Assembly: GCF_017488845.2 (NCBI RefSeq)
Contig: NZ_CP083370.1
Coordinates: forward strand, 2,542,001-2,606,000
Reading direction: 5' to 3'
DNA from: Ensifer canadensis
GTDB taxonomy: Bacteria; Pseudomonadota; Alphaproteobacteria; Rhizobiales; Rhizobiaceae
DNA length: 64,000 nucleotides
In this document: one piece after another, positions 43,901-53,882 of the stretch
Layout: every line of letters starts with the position of its first letter
How positions within the stretch are numbered: the stretch's first letter is position 1
Position numbers and translations under genes: made by a program
Notes under the pieces: generated by a model
The model's database searches: none
Told to the model about the DNA's origin: nothing
The model's input: the letters and a program-made list of their open reading frames with translations, nothing else

Positions 43901-44653
43901 TCAGCCGGGCAGCGTCACCACCAACGGACCGCCGCGCGTGACGACGACCGTGTGCTCATATTGCACGGTCGGTGCCCGCGGTTCGCTGTAGAGCGTCCAG
44001 TCGTCCTTGTCGCCGCTCTCGGCCCAGTCCGCGCCCATCGAGAGGAACGGCTCGACGGTAAAGACCATACCGTCGGTCATGCGCCGCCGCTCGCTCGGAT
44101 CCGGCCAGGTCGCGATCTCCTTCGGCTCCTCGTGCAGCGAGCGGCCGATGCCGTGGCTGGCAAGGTTGGTGACCAGCGAATAGCGGTTCTTGCGGGCGAA
44201 ATCGCCGATCGCATTGCCGATCGCTGCAAGCGACTGGTCCGGACGCACTTGCTTGAGGCCGACCCACATCGCCCGCTTGCCGTCACGGCAGAGGCGGTCG
44301 ATGGCTGCCGAGACCGGCGGCACCGGAAAGGAAGCGCCGGTGTCGGCGAAGATGCCGTCTTTCTCAGCCGAAACGTCGATATTGACGAGATCGCCGGCGC
44401 GGATGATGCGGCTGCCGGGGATGCCGTGGGCGATTTCCTCGTTGACGCTGATGCAGGTGGCGCCCGGAAACTGGTAGCAGAGTTCCGGCGCAGAGCGCGC
44501 ACCTGCCTCTTCCAGCACCTTGCGGCCGATGGCATCCAGTTCCGCCGTGGTGATGCCCGGCTCGAGCGCTTCGCCCATAGCCTGCAGCGCATTGGCGCAG
44601 ATGCGGCCGATTTCCTTCAGCCGCAGCAGATCTTCTTCGTTGTTGAGGGTCAT
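43901..44653 (-). CDS. map: Type I methionine aminopeptidase
   Basis: Removes N-terminal Met from nascent proteins; 250 residues. The five metal ligands are in NIDVSAEKDGIFADTGAS (two Asp), GIGRSLHEEP (His), FTVEPF (Glu) and QYEHTVVV (Glu). It lacks an N-terminal zinc domain. Because most rhizobia carry a housekeeping map elsewhere, this could be a second copy, but that cannot be checked here. It stands alone with short flanking gaps. Confidence 0.93.
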   Translation of the reverse strand: MTLNNEEDLLRLKEIGRICANALQAMGEALEPGITTAELDAIGRKVLEEAGARSAPELCYQFPGATCISVNEEIAHGIPGSRIIRAGDLVNIDVSAEKDGIFADTGASFPVPPVSAAIDRLCRDGKRAMWVGLKQVRPDQSLAAIGNAIGDFARKNRYSLVTNLASHGIGRSLHEEPKEIATWPDPSERRRMTDGMVFTVEPFLSMGADWAESGDKDDWTLYSEPRAPTVQYEHTVVVTRGGPLVVTLPG

Positions 44654-44740
44654 CCGTGTCTCGCTTTCGTGCCCACATGTAACCGGTCGGTGCCGGATTT
44701 TCCAGCGCCGACAAGCGAGACATGAACGGCCTGTGGCGGC

Positions 44741-45799
44741 TCAGGCCGAAACGGTCTGTCCGGCCCCCTGCTCGGCAAGCGCCTTGCGCACCAGCGGCGC
44801 GACCTTGGTGCCGTAGAGTTCGATGCCGCGCATGATCTGGGCATGCGGCATCGGGCCGATCGCCATCTGCAGCAGGAAGCGGTCGTTGCGGAAGAGCTTC
44901 CAGTTCTCGACGATCTTCTCCGCCACGGTTTCGGGGTCGCCGAGGAAGAGATTGCCGGCAGGGCTGCGCGCCTGGTCGAAATGCGCCCGGTTCGTCGGCC
45001 CCCAGCCGCGCTCCCGGCCGATGCGGTTCATCACCTCGGCCTGCGGGCGATAAAACTGGTCAGCGGCAAGATCGGTCGTATCGGCGATGAAGCCATGGAC
45101 ATTGATGCTGGTCTTCAGCTTTGCCGGATCCTGGCCGGCACGACGGGCGGCCTCGCGATAAAGATCGAACAGCGGAGCGAACCGGCGCGGCTCTCCGCCG
45201 ATGATCGCAAGTGCCACCGGCAGCCCGAGGGCACCGGCACGGGCAACCGACTGCGGCGTGCCGCCGACGGCGATCCACAGCGGCAGCACCTCCTGCAGCG
45301 GACGCGGATAGACGCCGCGATCGCTGATCGCAGGGCGCATCTCGCCCGCCCAGGAGACCTTTTCCGCTTCGCGCAGCGCCATCAACAGGTCGAGCTTTTC
45401 GGCAAAGAGCTGGTCGTAATCGTCGAGCGACTGACCGAAGAGCGGGAAGGACTCGATGAACGAGCCGCGCCCGGCCATGATTTCGGCCCGGCCGTTGGAG
45501 AGAAGGTCGAGCGTGGAAAACTGCTGGAACACGCGCACCGGGTCGTCCGAGCTCAGCACCGTCACGGCACTCGTCAGCCTTATGGTCTTCGTCCTCGCGG
45601 CGGCTGCCGCAAGGATGACGGCTGGTGCCGAGGCTGCATAATCAGGGCGGTGATGTTCGCCAAGGCCAAAGACATCGAGGCCGACCTGATCTGCCAGTTC
45701 GATCTCTTCCAGCAAATTGGCAAGCCGACGCTGGCCTTCCCGGCCCTTGTCGGCAGCGTTCGGATCGACATCCGCAAATGTGTAAAGCCCGAGTTCCAT
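44741..45799 (-). CDS. LLM-class flavin-dependent oxidoreductase
   Basis: 352 residues, luciferase-like TIM barrel. [78 protein letters not shown] is typical of the group annotated as monooxygenases using FMNH2 or F420. [30 protein letters not shown] is the phosphate-binding C-terminal region. Substrate unknown. Of two ATGs, 45799 has TAGGATGGG at a proper distance, whereas 45808 lies on top of it. Confidence 0.88.
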   Translation of the reverse strand: MELGLYTFADVDPNAADKGREGQRRLANLLEEIELADQVGLDVFGLGEHHRPDYAASAPAVILAAAAARTKTIRLTSAVTVLSSDDPVRVFQQFSTLDLLSNGRAEIMAGRGSFIESFPLFGQSLDDYDQLFAEKLDLLMALREAEKVSWAGEMRPAISDRGVYPRPLQEVLPLWIAVGGTPQSVARAGALGLPVALAIIGGEPRRFAPLFDLYREAARRAGQDPAKLKTSINVHGFIADTTDLAADQFYRPQAEVMNRIGRERGWGPTNRAHFDQARSPAGNLFLGDPETVAEKIVENWKLFRNDRFLLQMAIGPMPHAQIMRGIELYGTKVAPLVRKALAEQGAGQTVSA

Positions 45800-45930
45800 G
45801 ATGCCCATCCTATCGTTGTTCTACCGACAGATAGTTGGCCCCGGCGAAAGCAGCAAATGCGCGTCCGGGAAACACTGTGTTTCCCGGATGATGCCAAACG
45901 GCGCTTGGATCAAGCCAAGGGTCCGGGGCG

Positions 45931-46061
45931 AGAGCGTTTCCGGTTTAAGCGGAGTCGCAGAAACGCTCTATCTCCTTGTTTTTACGCATTTCCTGACGGA
46001 AAACCGCTTCGCACTTTTCCTGACGGAAAACCGCTTCGCACTTTTCCTGGAAATGCTCTAG
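45931..46061. repeat. RIME-like intergenic element, copy 3, with internal duplication
   Basis: Begins GAGCGTTTCCGG and ends GGAAATGCTCTAG, so the ends are near-perfect inverted repeats (one mismatch in ten). A 27-base unit, TGACGGAAAACCGCTTCGCA plus CTTTTCC, is present twice in exact tandem (45994-46020 and 46021-46047), making this copy 27 bases longer than the others. The terminal CTA supplies the TAG stop of glpK on the minus strand. Confidence 0.8.
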
Positions 46062-47545
46062 GTCAGCGTGCGCTTGACCGCATTGCGCCAGCCCTTGAGC
46101 TTCGTCTTGCGCGTCGCTTCGTCCATCGCCGGCTCGAAACGGCGATCGCGCGCCCAGGACTTGGCGAACTCCTCCTGCTTCGGCCAGACGCCGGCGCGGC
46201 TGCCGGCGAGCCAGGCAACGCCGAGCGCCGTCGTCTCGAGGATGGTCGGCCGGTCGACCGGCGCATCGAGGAGGTCGGAAAGCCGCTGCATCGTCCAGTC
46301 CGAGACGACCATGCCGCCGTCGACGCGCAACACGGTTTCCTTGCCGTTGCTGCGCCAGTCCTTGTGCATGGCTTCGAGCAGATCGCGCGTCTGGTAGCAG
46401 ACCGCTTCGAGCGCGGCACGCGCAAACTCGGCGGGCCCGGTGTTGCGGGTCATGCCGAAGATCGCGCCGCGAGCGTCGGGATCCCAATGCGGCGCACCGA
46501 GACCGGTGAAGGCCGGGACGAGGTAAACCTCCTGCGACGGGTCGGCGCCTTCGGCAAGCGTGCCGGTGTCCGGAGCCGCCTTGATGACCTTCAGGCCGTC
46601 GCGCAGCCACTGCACCGCCGCGCCGGCAACGAAGATCGAGCCTTCGAGCGCATAGGTGGTTTCGCCATCCAGCCGGTAGGCAATGGTGGTGAGCAGCCGG
46701 TTCTTCGAGCGCACCATGTCCTTGCCGGTGTTGAGCAATGCGAAGCAGCCCGTGCCGTAGGTCGATTTCAGCATGCCCGGCTTGAAGCAGGCCTGGCCGA
46801 TGGTGGCGGCCTGCTGGTCGCCGGCAACACCGAGGATCGGGATCGCCGTGCCGAAGCGCTCCTTGTCGGTGACGCCGAAATCGGCGGCGCAGTCCTTCAC
46901 CTCCGGCAACATGGCGCGGGGAACGCGCAGGATGTCGAGCAACTCGTCGTCCCAGGCATTGTCGGCGATGTTGTAGAGCAGCGTGCGCGAGGCGTTGGTC
47001 GCATCGGTGACGAAGGACTTTCCGCCTGTCAGCCGCCAGATCAGGAAAGTATCGATCGTGCCGAAGCAAAGCTCGCCCTTGGCAGCTCTGGCCTGGGCGC
47101 CCTTCACATTCGACAGCAGCCAGTTGAGTTTGGTGCCGGAGAAATAGGGATCGAGCAGCAAACCGGTCTTCTTGGTGAAGGTCTTTTCGAGACCCTGTTT
47201 CTTCAGCTTGTCGCAATAGGCTGATGTGCGGCGGTCCTGCCAGACGATGGCGTTGTGGATCGGCTTGCCGGTTTCGCGATCCCAGACCACCACCGTTTCG
47301 CGCTGGTTGGTGATGCCGATGCCGGCGATATCGCTTGGGGAGATCCCCGCCTTCCTGATCGCCTCGTTGACGGTGACGACGACGCTATCCCAGATTTCCT
47401 CCGGATCGTGCTCGACCCAGCCGGATTTCGGAAAGTGCTGCCTGAATTCCTTCTGGTCGAGGCCTGCTACCTGCTGCTTGCCGTCGAAGACGATCGCCCG
47501 GCTCGATGTCGTGCCCTGATCGATCGCGAGAATATATCCGCCCAT
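46058..47545 (-). CDS. glpK: Glycerol kinase
   Basis: ATP-dependent phosphorylation of glycerol, cytoplasmic, FGGY family; 495 residues as usual. [18 protein letters not shown] is the phosphate-1 motif, [11 protein letters not shown] and [30 protein letters not shown] the substrate region, and the C-terminal [20 protein letters not shown] and [15 protein letters not shown] complete the family pattern. Stop codon comes from repeat copy 3. No glpF or glpD beside it. Divergent from bdhA; the promoter overlaps 11-base-phased repeats likely bound by a repressor. Confidence 0.97.
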   Translation of the reverse strand: MGGYILAIDQGTTSSRAIVFDGKQQVAGLDQKEFRQHFPKSGWVEHDPEEIWDSVVVTVNEAIRKAGISPSDIAGIGITNQRETVVVWDRETGKPIHNAIVWQDRRTSAYCDKLKKQGLEKTFTKKTGLLLDPYFSGTKLNWLLSNVKGAQARAAKGELCFGTIDTFLIWRLTGGKSFVTDATNASRTLLYNIADNAWDDELLDILRVPRAMLPEVKDCAADFGVTDKERFGTAIPILGVAGDQQAATIGQACFKPGMLKSTYGTGCFALLNTGKDMVRSKNRLLTTIAYRLDGETTYALEGSIFVAGAAVQWLRDGLKVIKAAPDTGTLAEGADPSQEVYLVPAFTGLGAPHWDPDARGAIFGMTRNTGPAEFARAALEAVCYQTRDLLEAMHKDWRSNGKETVLRVDGGMVVSDWTMQRLSDLLDAPVDRPTILETTALGVAWLAGSRAGVWPKQEEFAKSWARDRRFEPAMDEATRKTKLKGWRNAVKRTLT

Positions 47546-47618
47546 ATGCCCCTCCCCGGCCTCACATCACGTGTCTCGACGCCCTTCCTCTTGGGCGTGG
47601 CGTCCATTTCGAAAAACT

Positions 47619-47661
47619 TCAATACGATGGCAAAACGAATGTCAAACGAAAACAAAACGCA
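47619..47661 (-). promoter_or_regulatory. glpK promoter with three phased operator-like repeats
   Basis: On the plus strand AAACGAA (47633), AAACGAA (47644) and AAACGCA (47655) start exactly 11 bases apart. On the minus strand a -35 TTGACA (47645-47640) lies among them and TATTGA (47624-47619) is a usable -10. DeoR-family repressors such as GlpR bind phased TTCG-containing sites, so GlpR control is plausible. Confidence 0.55.
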
Positions 47662-47809
47662 AGAAATCGTGACAAGGCCTCCCGCCGCAACTCTGCGTCG
47701 GCGGCCTGAAAAACACAATTGTCACCTCAGCGGTTTTACGCGTAGGTTGACGCTGTTGCGCCGCAAAAAACGGGCAAGATCAGCGGCGCTGCAAAGGGAG
47801 AGATCAGGA

Positions 47810-48586
47810 ATGACGAGAACTGCGGTCATCACCGGTTCGACGAGCGGCATCGGCCTTGCCATTGCCAAGGCTTTTGCCAAGGGCGGCGCCAACATCGTCT
47901 TGAACGGCTTCGGCACGCCGGACGAAATCAAGGCTGCGACGGACGAAGTCGGGGCGCTCACCACGGGAACGGTCATCTATCACCCGGCCGACATGACGAA
48001 GCCGGACGAGATCGCCGACCTGATGGCAACGGCGGCAAAACGCTTCGGCAGCGTCGACATTCTGGTCAACAATGCCGGCGTTCAATATGTCGAGAAGGTC
48101 GAGGATTTCCCGGTCGAGCAATGGGACCGGATCATCGCCATCAACCTCTCCTCCTCTTTCCATACCATTCGCGCCGCCCTGCCCGGCATGAAGGCAAAGG
48201 GCTGGGGCCGCATCGTCAACATCGCCTCTGCCCACGGGCTCGTCGCCTCGCCGTTCAAATCGGCCTATGTCGCCGCCAAGCACGGCATCATGGGGCTGAC
48301 AAAGACCGTCGCGCTCGAAGTTGCGGAAAATGGCATCACCGCCAATTCGATCTGCCCGGGTTATGTGCTGACCCCGCTGGTCGAAAAGCAGATCCCGGAT
48401 CAGGCCCGCACCCGCGGCATCACCGAAGAGCAGGTCATCAACGACGTAATGCTCAAGGGCCAGCCGACCAAGAAATTCATCACCGTCGAGCAGGTAGCGT
48501 CGCTCGCCGTCTATCTCGCAAGCGATGATGCGGCGCAGATCACCGGCACGCATGTTTCCATGGACGGCGGCTGGACGGCGCAATAG
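47810..48586 (+). CDS. bdhA: D-beta-hydroxybutyrate dehydrogenase
   Basis: NAD-dependent short-chain dehydrogenase, 258 residues, interconverting 3-hydroxybutyrate and acetoacetate in polyhydroxybutyrate turnover. TGSTSGIGLAIA is the cofactor site, NNAGVQYVEKVEDFP and IASAHGLVASPFKSAYVAAKHG supply Asn, Ser, Tyr and Lys of the catalytic tetrad, and ANSICPGYVLTPLVEKQIPDQARTRGI is specific for this enzyme. ATG 47810 has GGGAG upstream; the open frame before it is not coding. In S. meliloti bdhA is followed by xdhA2/xdhB2-type genes, as I recall, and here too xdhAB follows. Confidence 0.95.
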   Translation: MTRTAVITGSTSGIGLAIAKAFAKGGANIVLNGFGTPDEIKAATDEVGALTTGTVIYHPADMTKPDEIADLMATAAKRFGSVDILVNNAGVQYVEKVEDFPVEQWDRIIAINLSSSFHTIRAALPGMKAKGWGRIVNIASAHGLVASPFKSAYVAAKHGIMGLTKTVALEVAENGITANSICPGYVLTPLVEKQIPDQARTRGITEEQVINDVMLKGQPTKKFITVEQVASLAVYLASDDAAQITGTHVSMDGGWTAQ

Positions 48587-48695
48587 AGAGCCGCCCGTCC
48601 ATTGAGACGAGGCGGACGACGCCCTAACTCTATGAAAATGCGCATGGTCCGTCGCCGGGAACGCTTCCGGTTTTTGCGGCCATGCATCAGCAGGA

Positions 48696-50195
48696 ATGAA
48701 TGGCATGCCTAAGGTTAGGGAACGCAAGGACGACGACAGCATTCGCTTCATCCTCAATGATAGCGAGGTGGCGCTTTCCGACGTCGCGCCGACCGCGACC
48801 CTGCTCGACTATCTCAGGCTTGAGCGCCGGCTGACAGGAACCAAGGAAGGCTGCGCGGAGGGCGATTGCGGTGCCTGCACCGTGCTCGTCGGCCGGCTCG
48901 CCGGCGAAACGCTGGTCTATGAAAGCGTCAATGCCTGCATCCGCTTCGTCGGATCGTTGCATGCGACCCATGTGGTCACCGTTGAGCATCTCGCCGCCAG
49001 GGATGGAACGCTTCATCCCGTGCAGCAGGCGATGGTCGATTTCCATGGCTCACAATGCGGCTTCTGCACGCCCGGCTTCGTCATGTCGCTTTATGGCCTC
49101 TGGCTTTCGAACGACAATCCCAGCCGGGCCGACATCGAAAAGGCGCTGCAAGGCAACCTTTGTCGCTGCACCGGCTACGAGCCGATCGTCAAGGCGGCCG
49201 AGGCCGCCGCAAGCGCGCGGCCTTCTGCTATCTTCGATCCGATCACGGCTGCGCGCGAGGCCACCATCGCCCGCCTCAAGGCGCTTCAACCCGAGAAAAC
49301 GATCACCGTCCGCCACGGTGAAAGCTGTCTGATCGTGCCGGCGGATGCCACCGGCCTCGCGACCGCTCTTGCCGAGCACAAAGGCGCGACGGTGGTTGCC
49401 GGCGCCACCGATGTCGGCCTCTGGGTCACCAAGCAGATGCGTCCGATCGATCCCGTCGTCTTCATCAACGGCATCGCCGAACTGCAGCGCATCGAGGAAA
49501 GCGACGGCGGCCTGACCATTGGTGCCGGCGTCAGCTATTCAGCCGCCTTTGCAGCGCTCAGCAAAGCCTATCCAGCCTTCGGCCGGTTGATCGACCGTAT
49601 CGGCGGCGAACAGGTGCGCAACATGGGCACGATCGGCGGGAACATCGCCAACGGTTCGCCGATCGGCGACAGTCCACCGCCCCTGATCGTGCTGGGGGCA
49701 ACTGTCACGCTGCGCTCGACGGAAGGGACGCGCACGCTGCCGCTTGAAGATTTCTTCATCGCCTACGGCAAGCAGGACCGCAAAGCCGGCGAATTCGTCG
49801 AGAGCGTCTTCGTGCCCGCGCTGCCGGCGGGTGAGCTGTTTGCGGCCTACAAGCTCTCCAAGCGCCGCGACGAGGACATTTCCGCATTACTCGGCGCCTT
49901 CCGCATTTCGCTTGACGGCAACCGGGTAGAGACCGCCCGCATCGCCTTTGGCGGCATGGCCGGCACGCCGAAACGCGCTGCAACCGTCGAGGCCGCGCTC
50001 ATCGGCAAGCCCTGGACCGAGGAAATGGTGCGCGCCGCTCAGGCAGCCTTCGAGGCCGACTATCAGCCCTTGAGCGATTGGCGCGCCACCAGCACCTATC
50101 GCATGCTGGCGGCGAAGAACCTGCTGATGCGCTTTTTCCTGGAAAGTGGCGGCCAGCCGGCGGAGCTCGTGCGCTACGCGGCGGGAGAGAGGTAA
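48696..50195 (+). CDS. xdhA: Xanthine dehydrogenase small subunit XdhA (2Fe-2S/FAD)
   Basis: 499 residues. The plant-ferredoxin-like domain binds the first 2Fe-2S cluster through Cys53, Cys58, Cys61 and Cys81; the second cluster uses Cys122, Cys125, Cys157 and Cys159 (QCGFCTPG, LCRCTGYEP). The FAD domain follows (about 215-390, VVAGATDVGLWVTKQMR, MGTIGGNIANGSPIGDSPP) and then the CO-dehydrogenase-like C-terminal domain. It passes electrons from the XdhB molybdenum site to NAD+. A second ATG three codons in is possible. Two bases separate it from xdhB. Confidence 0.95.
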   Translation: MNGMPKVRERKDDDSIRFILNDSEVALSDVAPTATLLDYLRLERRLTGTKEGCAEGDCGACTVLVGRLAGETLVYESVNACIRFVGSLHATHVVTVEHLAARDGTLHPVQQAMVDFHGSQCGFCTPGFVMSLYGLWLSNDNPSRADIEKALQGNLCRCTGYEPIVKAAEAAASARPSAIFDPITAAREATIARLKALQPEKTITVRHGESCLIVPADATGLATALAEHKGATVVAGATDVGLWVTKQMRPIDPVVFINGIAELQRIEESDGGLTIGAGVSYSAAFAALSKAYPAFGRLIDRIGGEQVRNMGTIGGNIANGSPIGDSPPPLIVLGATVTLRSTEGTRTLPLEDFFIAYGKQDRKAGEFVESVFVPALPAGELFAAYKLSKRRDEDISALLGAFRISLDGNRVETARIAFGGMAGTPKRAATVEAALIGKPWTEEMVRAAQAAFEADYQPLSDWRATSTYRMLAAKNLLMRFFLESGGQPAELVRYAAGER

Positions 50196-50197
50196 TC

Positions 50198-52537
50198 ATG
50201 GACAAGTCGACCTTCGAAGAACGCAAGGCGATCAAGGGGCAGATGCATTCGCACCAGCGCCATGACAGCGCCCACAAGCACGTGACCGGCACCGCCGATT
50301 ACATCGACGACATGCCGGAACCGGCGGGCACGCTGCACGGTGCGCTGGGGATGACCGACCGCGCCCACGCCGAAATCACCGCCATGGACCTCTCGGCCGT
50401 CGCCGCGGCGGCCGGCGTCGTCTGCGTGCTGACGGCGAGCGACATGCCGCATTCCAACGATATCAGCCCCAGCCACCTGCATGACGAGCCGGTGCTTGCC
50501 GACGGCATCGTGCAGTTCCACGGCCAGCCGGCCTTTGCCGTCATCGCCGAGACGCGCGACATCGCCCGTCGTGCTGCCCGGCTGGCGAAGATCAGCTATC
50601 GCGACCTGGCGCATTTCACCGATATCACCGATGCGGTAGCCCATGGCGGCGAGCTCGTCACCCAGCCCCTGACCTTGCAGCGGGGCGATGCCGACGCTGA
50701 ACTGGAAAAGGCGCCGCGCCGGCTGAAGGGCCGGATGCGCATCGGCGGCCAGGAGCACTTCTACCTCGAAGGCCATATCGCCCTTGCCATTCCCGGCGAG
50801 GACGACGAGGTCACCGTCTGGTCGTCGACCCAGCACCCAAGCGAAATCCAGCACATGGTCTCGCACGTGCTCGGCGTTCCCTCCAATGCGGTCACGGTCA
50901 ATGTGCGCCGCATGGGCGGCGGCTTCGGCGGCAAGGAAACGCAGGGCAACCAGTTCGCAGCCCTTGCAGCCGTGGCGGCGAAAAAGCTCGGCCGTGCGGT
51001 CAAGTTTCGCCCCGACCGCGACGAGGACATGACCGCCACCGGCAAGCGTCACGACTTCCTCGTCGACTACGATGTCGGCTTCGACGAGGAAGGCCGCATC
51101 CACGCCGTTCACGCCAATTACGCTGCGCGCTGCGGCTACTCCTCCGATCTCTCCGGACCGGTGACCGACCGCGCGCTGTTCCACGCAGACAGCTCCTACT
51201 TCTACCCGCATGTAAAACTGACGTCGCAGCCGCTGAAGACGAACACCGTCTCCAACACCGCCTATCGCGGCTTCGGTGGCCCGCAAGGCATGGTCGGCGG
51301 CGAGCGCATGATCGAAGAGATCGCCTACGCTCTCGGCAAGGATCCGCTCGAGATCCGCAAGCTCAATTTCTACGGCGAGAAGGGTTCCGGCCGGGATATC
51401 ACCCCTTACCACCAGCAGGTCGAAGACAACATCATCGCCCGGATCGTCGCCGAGCTTGAAGTCGACGCCGATTACCAGGCGCGCCGCATGGCCATTATCG
51501 AGTTCAACCGTGCGAGCCGTGTCATTCGCAAGGGCATCGCGCTGACGCCGGTGAAGTTCGGCATCTCCTTCACCATGACCGCATTTAACCAGGCCGGCGC
51601 CCTCGTGCACATCTATCAGGATGGCTCGATCCACCTGAACCACGGCGGCACGGAAATGGGCCAGGGCCTTTATGTGAAGGTCGCGCAGGTCATCGCCGAC
51701 AGCTTCCAGGTCGATCTCGACCGCGTGCGCGTCACCGCGACCACGACCGGCAAGGTCCCCAACACCTCGGCGACCGCTGCATCGTCCGGCTCCGACCTCA
51801 ATGGCATGGCCGCCTTCGATGCGGCGCGCCAGATCAAGGAACGGCTCGTCGCCTTTGCAGCCGAGCGCTGGCAGACGACGGCGGAAAACGTCACTTTCGT
51901 TCCCGATCACGTGAAGATCGGCGAAGAACTGGTACCCTTCCCGGAATTCATCAAGCTTGCCTATACGGCGCGCGTGCAGCTTTCGGCCGCCGGCTTCTAC
52001 AAGACGCCGAAAATCCATTGGGACCGCGCGACCGGACGGGGAACGCCCTTCTACTACTTCGCCTATGGCGCCTCGGTGTCGGAAGTATCTGTTGATACGC
52101 TGACCGGCGAATACATGGTCGATCGCGTCGACGTGCTGCACGATGTCGGCCGCTCGCTCAATCCGGCGATCGACCTTGGCCAGATCGAAGGCGGTTTCGT
52201 CCAGGGCATGGGATGGCTGACAACGGAGGAGCTGTGGTGGGACGACAAGGGCCGACTGCGCACGCACGCACCCTCGACCTACAAGATCCCGCTCGCCTCG
52301 GACCGGCCGAAGATCTTCAACGTCAAACTGGCCGAGTGGTCGGAAAATGCGGAAAAGACCATCGGGCGGTCAAAGGCCGTGGGCGAACCGCCCTTCATGC
52401 TGCCGATCTCCGTGCTCGAGGCGCTGTCGATGGCGGTGGCGAGCGTTGCCGATTATCGCGAATGCCCGCGCCTTGATGCGCCGGCGACGCCGGAGCGCGT
52501 GCTGATGGCCGTCGAACGCCTTCGACAATCGTCTTGA
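50198..52537 (+). CDS. xdhB: Xanthine dehydrogenase molybdenum-binding subunit XdhB
   Basis: 779 residues. Binds molybdopterin and oxidises hypoxanthine to xanthine and xanthine to urate. TGTADYIDDMPEP opens the aldehyde-oxidase/xanthine-dehydrogenase hammerhead domain; GGGFGGKETQGNQFAALAA and AYRGFGGPQGM are cofactor motifs; the catalytic Glu lies near the C-terminus in AVGEPPFMLP. Good GAGAGAGGTAATC ribosome site. XdhC, the chaperone that inserts sulfurated cofactor and usually follows xdhB, is absent from this locus. Confidence 0.96.
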   Translation: MDKSTFEERKAIKGQMHSHQRHDSAHKHVTGTADYIDDMPEPAGTLHGALGMTDRAHAEITAMDLSAVAAAAGVVCVLTASDMPHSNDISPSHLHDEPVLADGIVQFHGQPAFAVIAETRDIARRAARLAKISYRDLAHFTDITDAVAHGGELVTQPLTLQRGDADAELEKAPRRLKGRMRIGGQEHFYLEGHIALAIPGEDDEVTVWSSTQHPSEIQHMVSHVLGVPSNAVTVNVRRMGGGFGGKETQGNQFAALAAVAAKKLGRAVKFRPDRDEDMTATGKRHDFLVDYDVGFDEEGRIHAVHANYAARCGYSSDLSGPVTDRALFHADSSYFYPHVKLTSQPLKTNTVSNTAYRGFGGPQGMVGGERMIEEIAYALGKDPLEIRKLNFYGEKGSGRDITPYHQQVEDNIIARIVAELEVDADYQARRMAIIEFNRASRVIRKGIALTPVKFGISFTMTAFNQAGALVHIYQDGSIHLNHGGTEMGQGLYVKVAQVIADSFQVDLDRVRVTATTTGKVPNTSATAASSGSDLNGMAAFDAARQIKERLVAFAAERWQTTAENVTFVPDHVKIGEELVPFPEFIKLAYTARVQLSAAGFYKTPKIHWDRATGRGTPFYYFAYGASVSEVSVDTLTGEYMVDRVDVLHDVGRSLNPAIDLGQIEGGFVQGMGWLTTEELWWDDKGRLRTHAPSTYKIPLASDRPKIFNVKLAEWSENAEKTIGRSKAVGEPPFMLPISVLEALSMAVASVADYRECPRLDAPATPERVLMAVERLRQSS

Positions 52538-52589
52538 TTGATGACATCGCCGCGCATCCCGTTCGACGCGCGGCGTGTGAGAGCTCCGG

Positions 52590-52838
52590 TCAGATCCGGG
52601 GCAGCTCGTCGATGTTGACGAGGCGGTGCGCGTCGGCCTGCGCCTCGACATCGTCCCCATAGGGGCCACGGCCATCCATGAAACCCATGTCTCTTTTGAT
52701 ATGGTCGGACAGCGCATTGACGTCGAGCACCGGCTTGGCGACAACGGCACGGCCAAACAGGGTGGACGTGAGCCGCACGACCGCATCCAGCGAAAGAAGC
52801 GGTTTTCTTTCAGTATGTTCGATAACGTCGCAAGTCAT
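52590..52838 (-). CDS. Small hypothetical protein, 82 residues
   Basis: MTCDVIEHTERKPLLSLDAV..., containing SDHIKRDMGFMDGRGPYGDDVE, charged and soluble. It lies convergent to xdhB and divergent from the LysR gene, with CAGGTG six bases before the ATG. Codon use looks normal. I do not recognise the family, though the RDMGFMDG stretch has the flavour of small DUF1127-like proteins. Being placed back-to-back with the regulator it may be under its control. Confidence 0.55.
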   Translation of the reverse strand: MTCDVIEHTERKPLLSLDAVVRLTSTLFGRAVVAKPVLDVNALSDHIKRDMGFMDGRGPYGDDVEAQADAHRLVNIDELPRI

Positions 52839-52940
52839 TTTGAGCACCTGTTCGTCTTGGGAAGTTGACTTGCAGGATGCCGTGGAAGAGGATTGAGTTC
52901 CAATCGAACATCCGTCTGCATGCATCAAGAGAACTTATCC

Positions 52941-53882
52941 ATGAAGATGTCCAAGCAGTTTCCGCTGAATGCGTTGAGGGTCTTCGAAGCCGTCGCCCGG
53001 CTCGGCAGTTTTACCAAGGCCGGCGAGGAGCTGGGCATGACCCAGACCGCCGTCAGCTACCAGGTCAAGCTGATCGAGGAGAGCGTCGGCGAGCCCTTGT
53101 TCCTGCGCCGCCCACGCCAGATCGCGTTGACCGATGTCGGCCAGCGGCTGGCGCCACGGGTCACCGAAGCCTTCGAGATGCTGCAGGAGGCCGTCTCCTC
53201 AGCGCGCGGCGATATCGACAGCACACTGTTGATCAGCTCGACCCCGACCTTCGCCTCGCAATGGCTCGCCCGCAACATCGGCTCGTTTCAGTTCGCCCAC
53301 CCCACCATCGCCGTGCGCCTGGACACCAACGACAACCTCGTCGATTTTGCCAAGGAACCCACGGATCTCGCCATCCGCTCCGGCGCCGGCGTCTGGCCGG
53401 GCCTCGACACACATCCGCTGATGCGCGTCGAGTTCAGCCCGATGCTGAGCCCGGCACTCGCCGAAACCGTTGGCGGCATCCGCGAGCCGCGTGATCTCCT
53501 GAAGCTCAGGATCATCGATGCCGGCGACCCCTGGTGGCGGATCTGGTTTTCGGCCGCCGGCGTCGACGATCCGGATCTCGAGGGCCGCCCGACAAGCCGG
53601 CTCGGCGCGCAATCCTTCGAGGCGCGCGCCGCCGTTGCCGGCCAGGGCGTGGCGATCCTGACACCGGAATTCTACGGTGACGACGTAGCGCTTGGCCGGC
53701 TCTACCAGCCTTTCGACCTGCGCTGCAGCGACGGCTGCGACTACTGGCTGGCCTACCCGCATGCGCGCCGCAACACCCCGAAGATCCGCATCTTCCGCGA
53801 CTGGATCCTCAGCGAACTCTGCCCGTCGGTTCAGTTCGGGGCCGATTGGGTAGAAGAGCGCAAGGCGGCTTCCGCGAGCTAG
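52941..53882 (+). CDS. LysR-family (GcvA-like) regulator of the purine island
   Basis: 313 residues. FPLNALRVFEAVARLGSFTKAGEELGMTQTAVSYQVKLIEESVGEPLFLRRPRQIALTDVG is the DNA-binding domain of the GcvA branch; the effector domain follows. It sits between xdhAB and puuD-guaD, all on the plus strand, so control of urate or xanthine catabolism is the natural guess. The start MKMSKQFPLN is chosen; an ATG at 52947 and an upstream frame from 52893 are alternatives. Effector not known. Confidence 0.88.
   Translation: MKMSKQFPLNALRVFEAVARLGSFTKAGEELGMTQTAVSYQVKLIEESVGEPLFLRRPRQIALTDVGQRLAPRVTEAFEMLQEAVSSARGDIDSTLLISSTPTFASQWLARNIGSFQFAHPTIAVRLDTNDNLVDFAKEPTDLAIRSGAGVWPGLDTHPLMRVEFSPMLSPALAETVGGIREPRDLLKLRIIDAGDPWWRIWFSAAGVDDPDLEGRPTSRLGAQSFEARAAVAGQGVAILTPEFYGDDVALGRLYQPFDLRCSDGCDYWLAYPHARRNTPKIRIFRDWILSELCPSVQFGADWVEERKAASAS

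Noticed and set aside
45798..46061. Short plus-strand frame with a repeated LTENRFALF peptide
   Set aside because: It is the translation of the RIME-like element and its 27-base duplication, not a gene.
50174..52267. A 697-codon open frame on the minus strand opposite xdhB
   Set aside because: It mirrors the third-position GC bias of xdhB; its translation is rich in His, Asp, Arg and Val with no domain, while xdhB on the plus strand has clear motifs.
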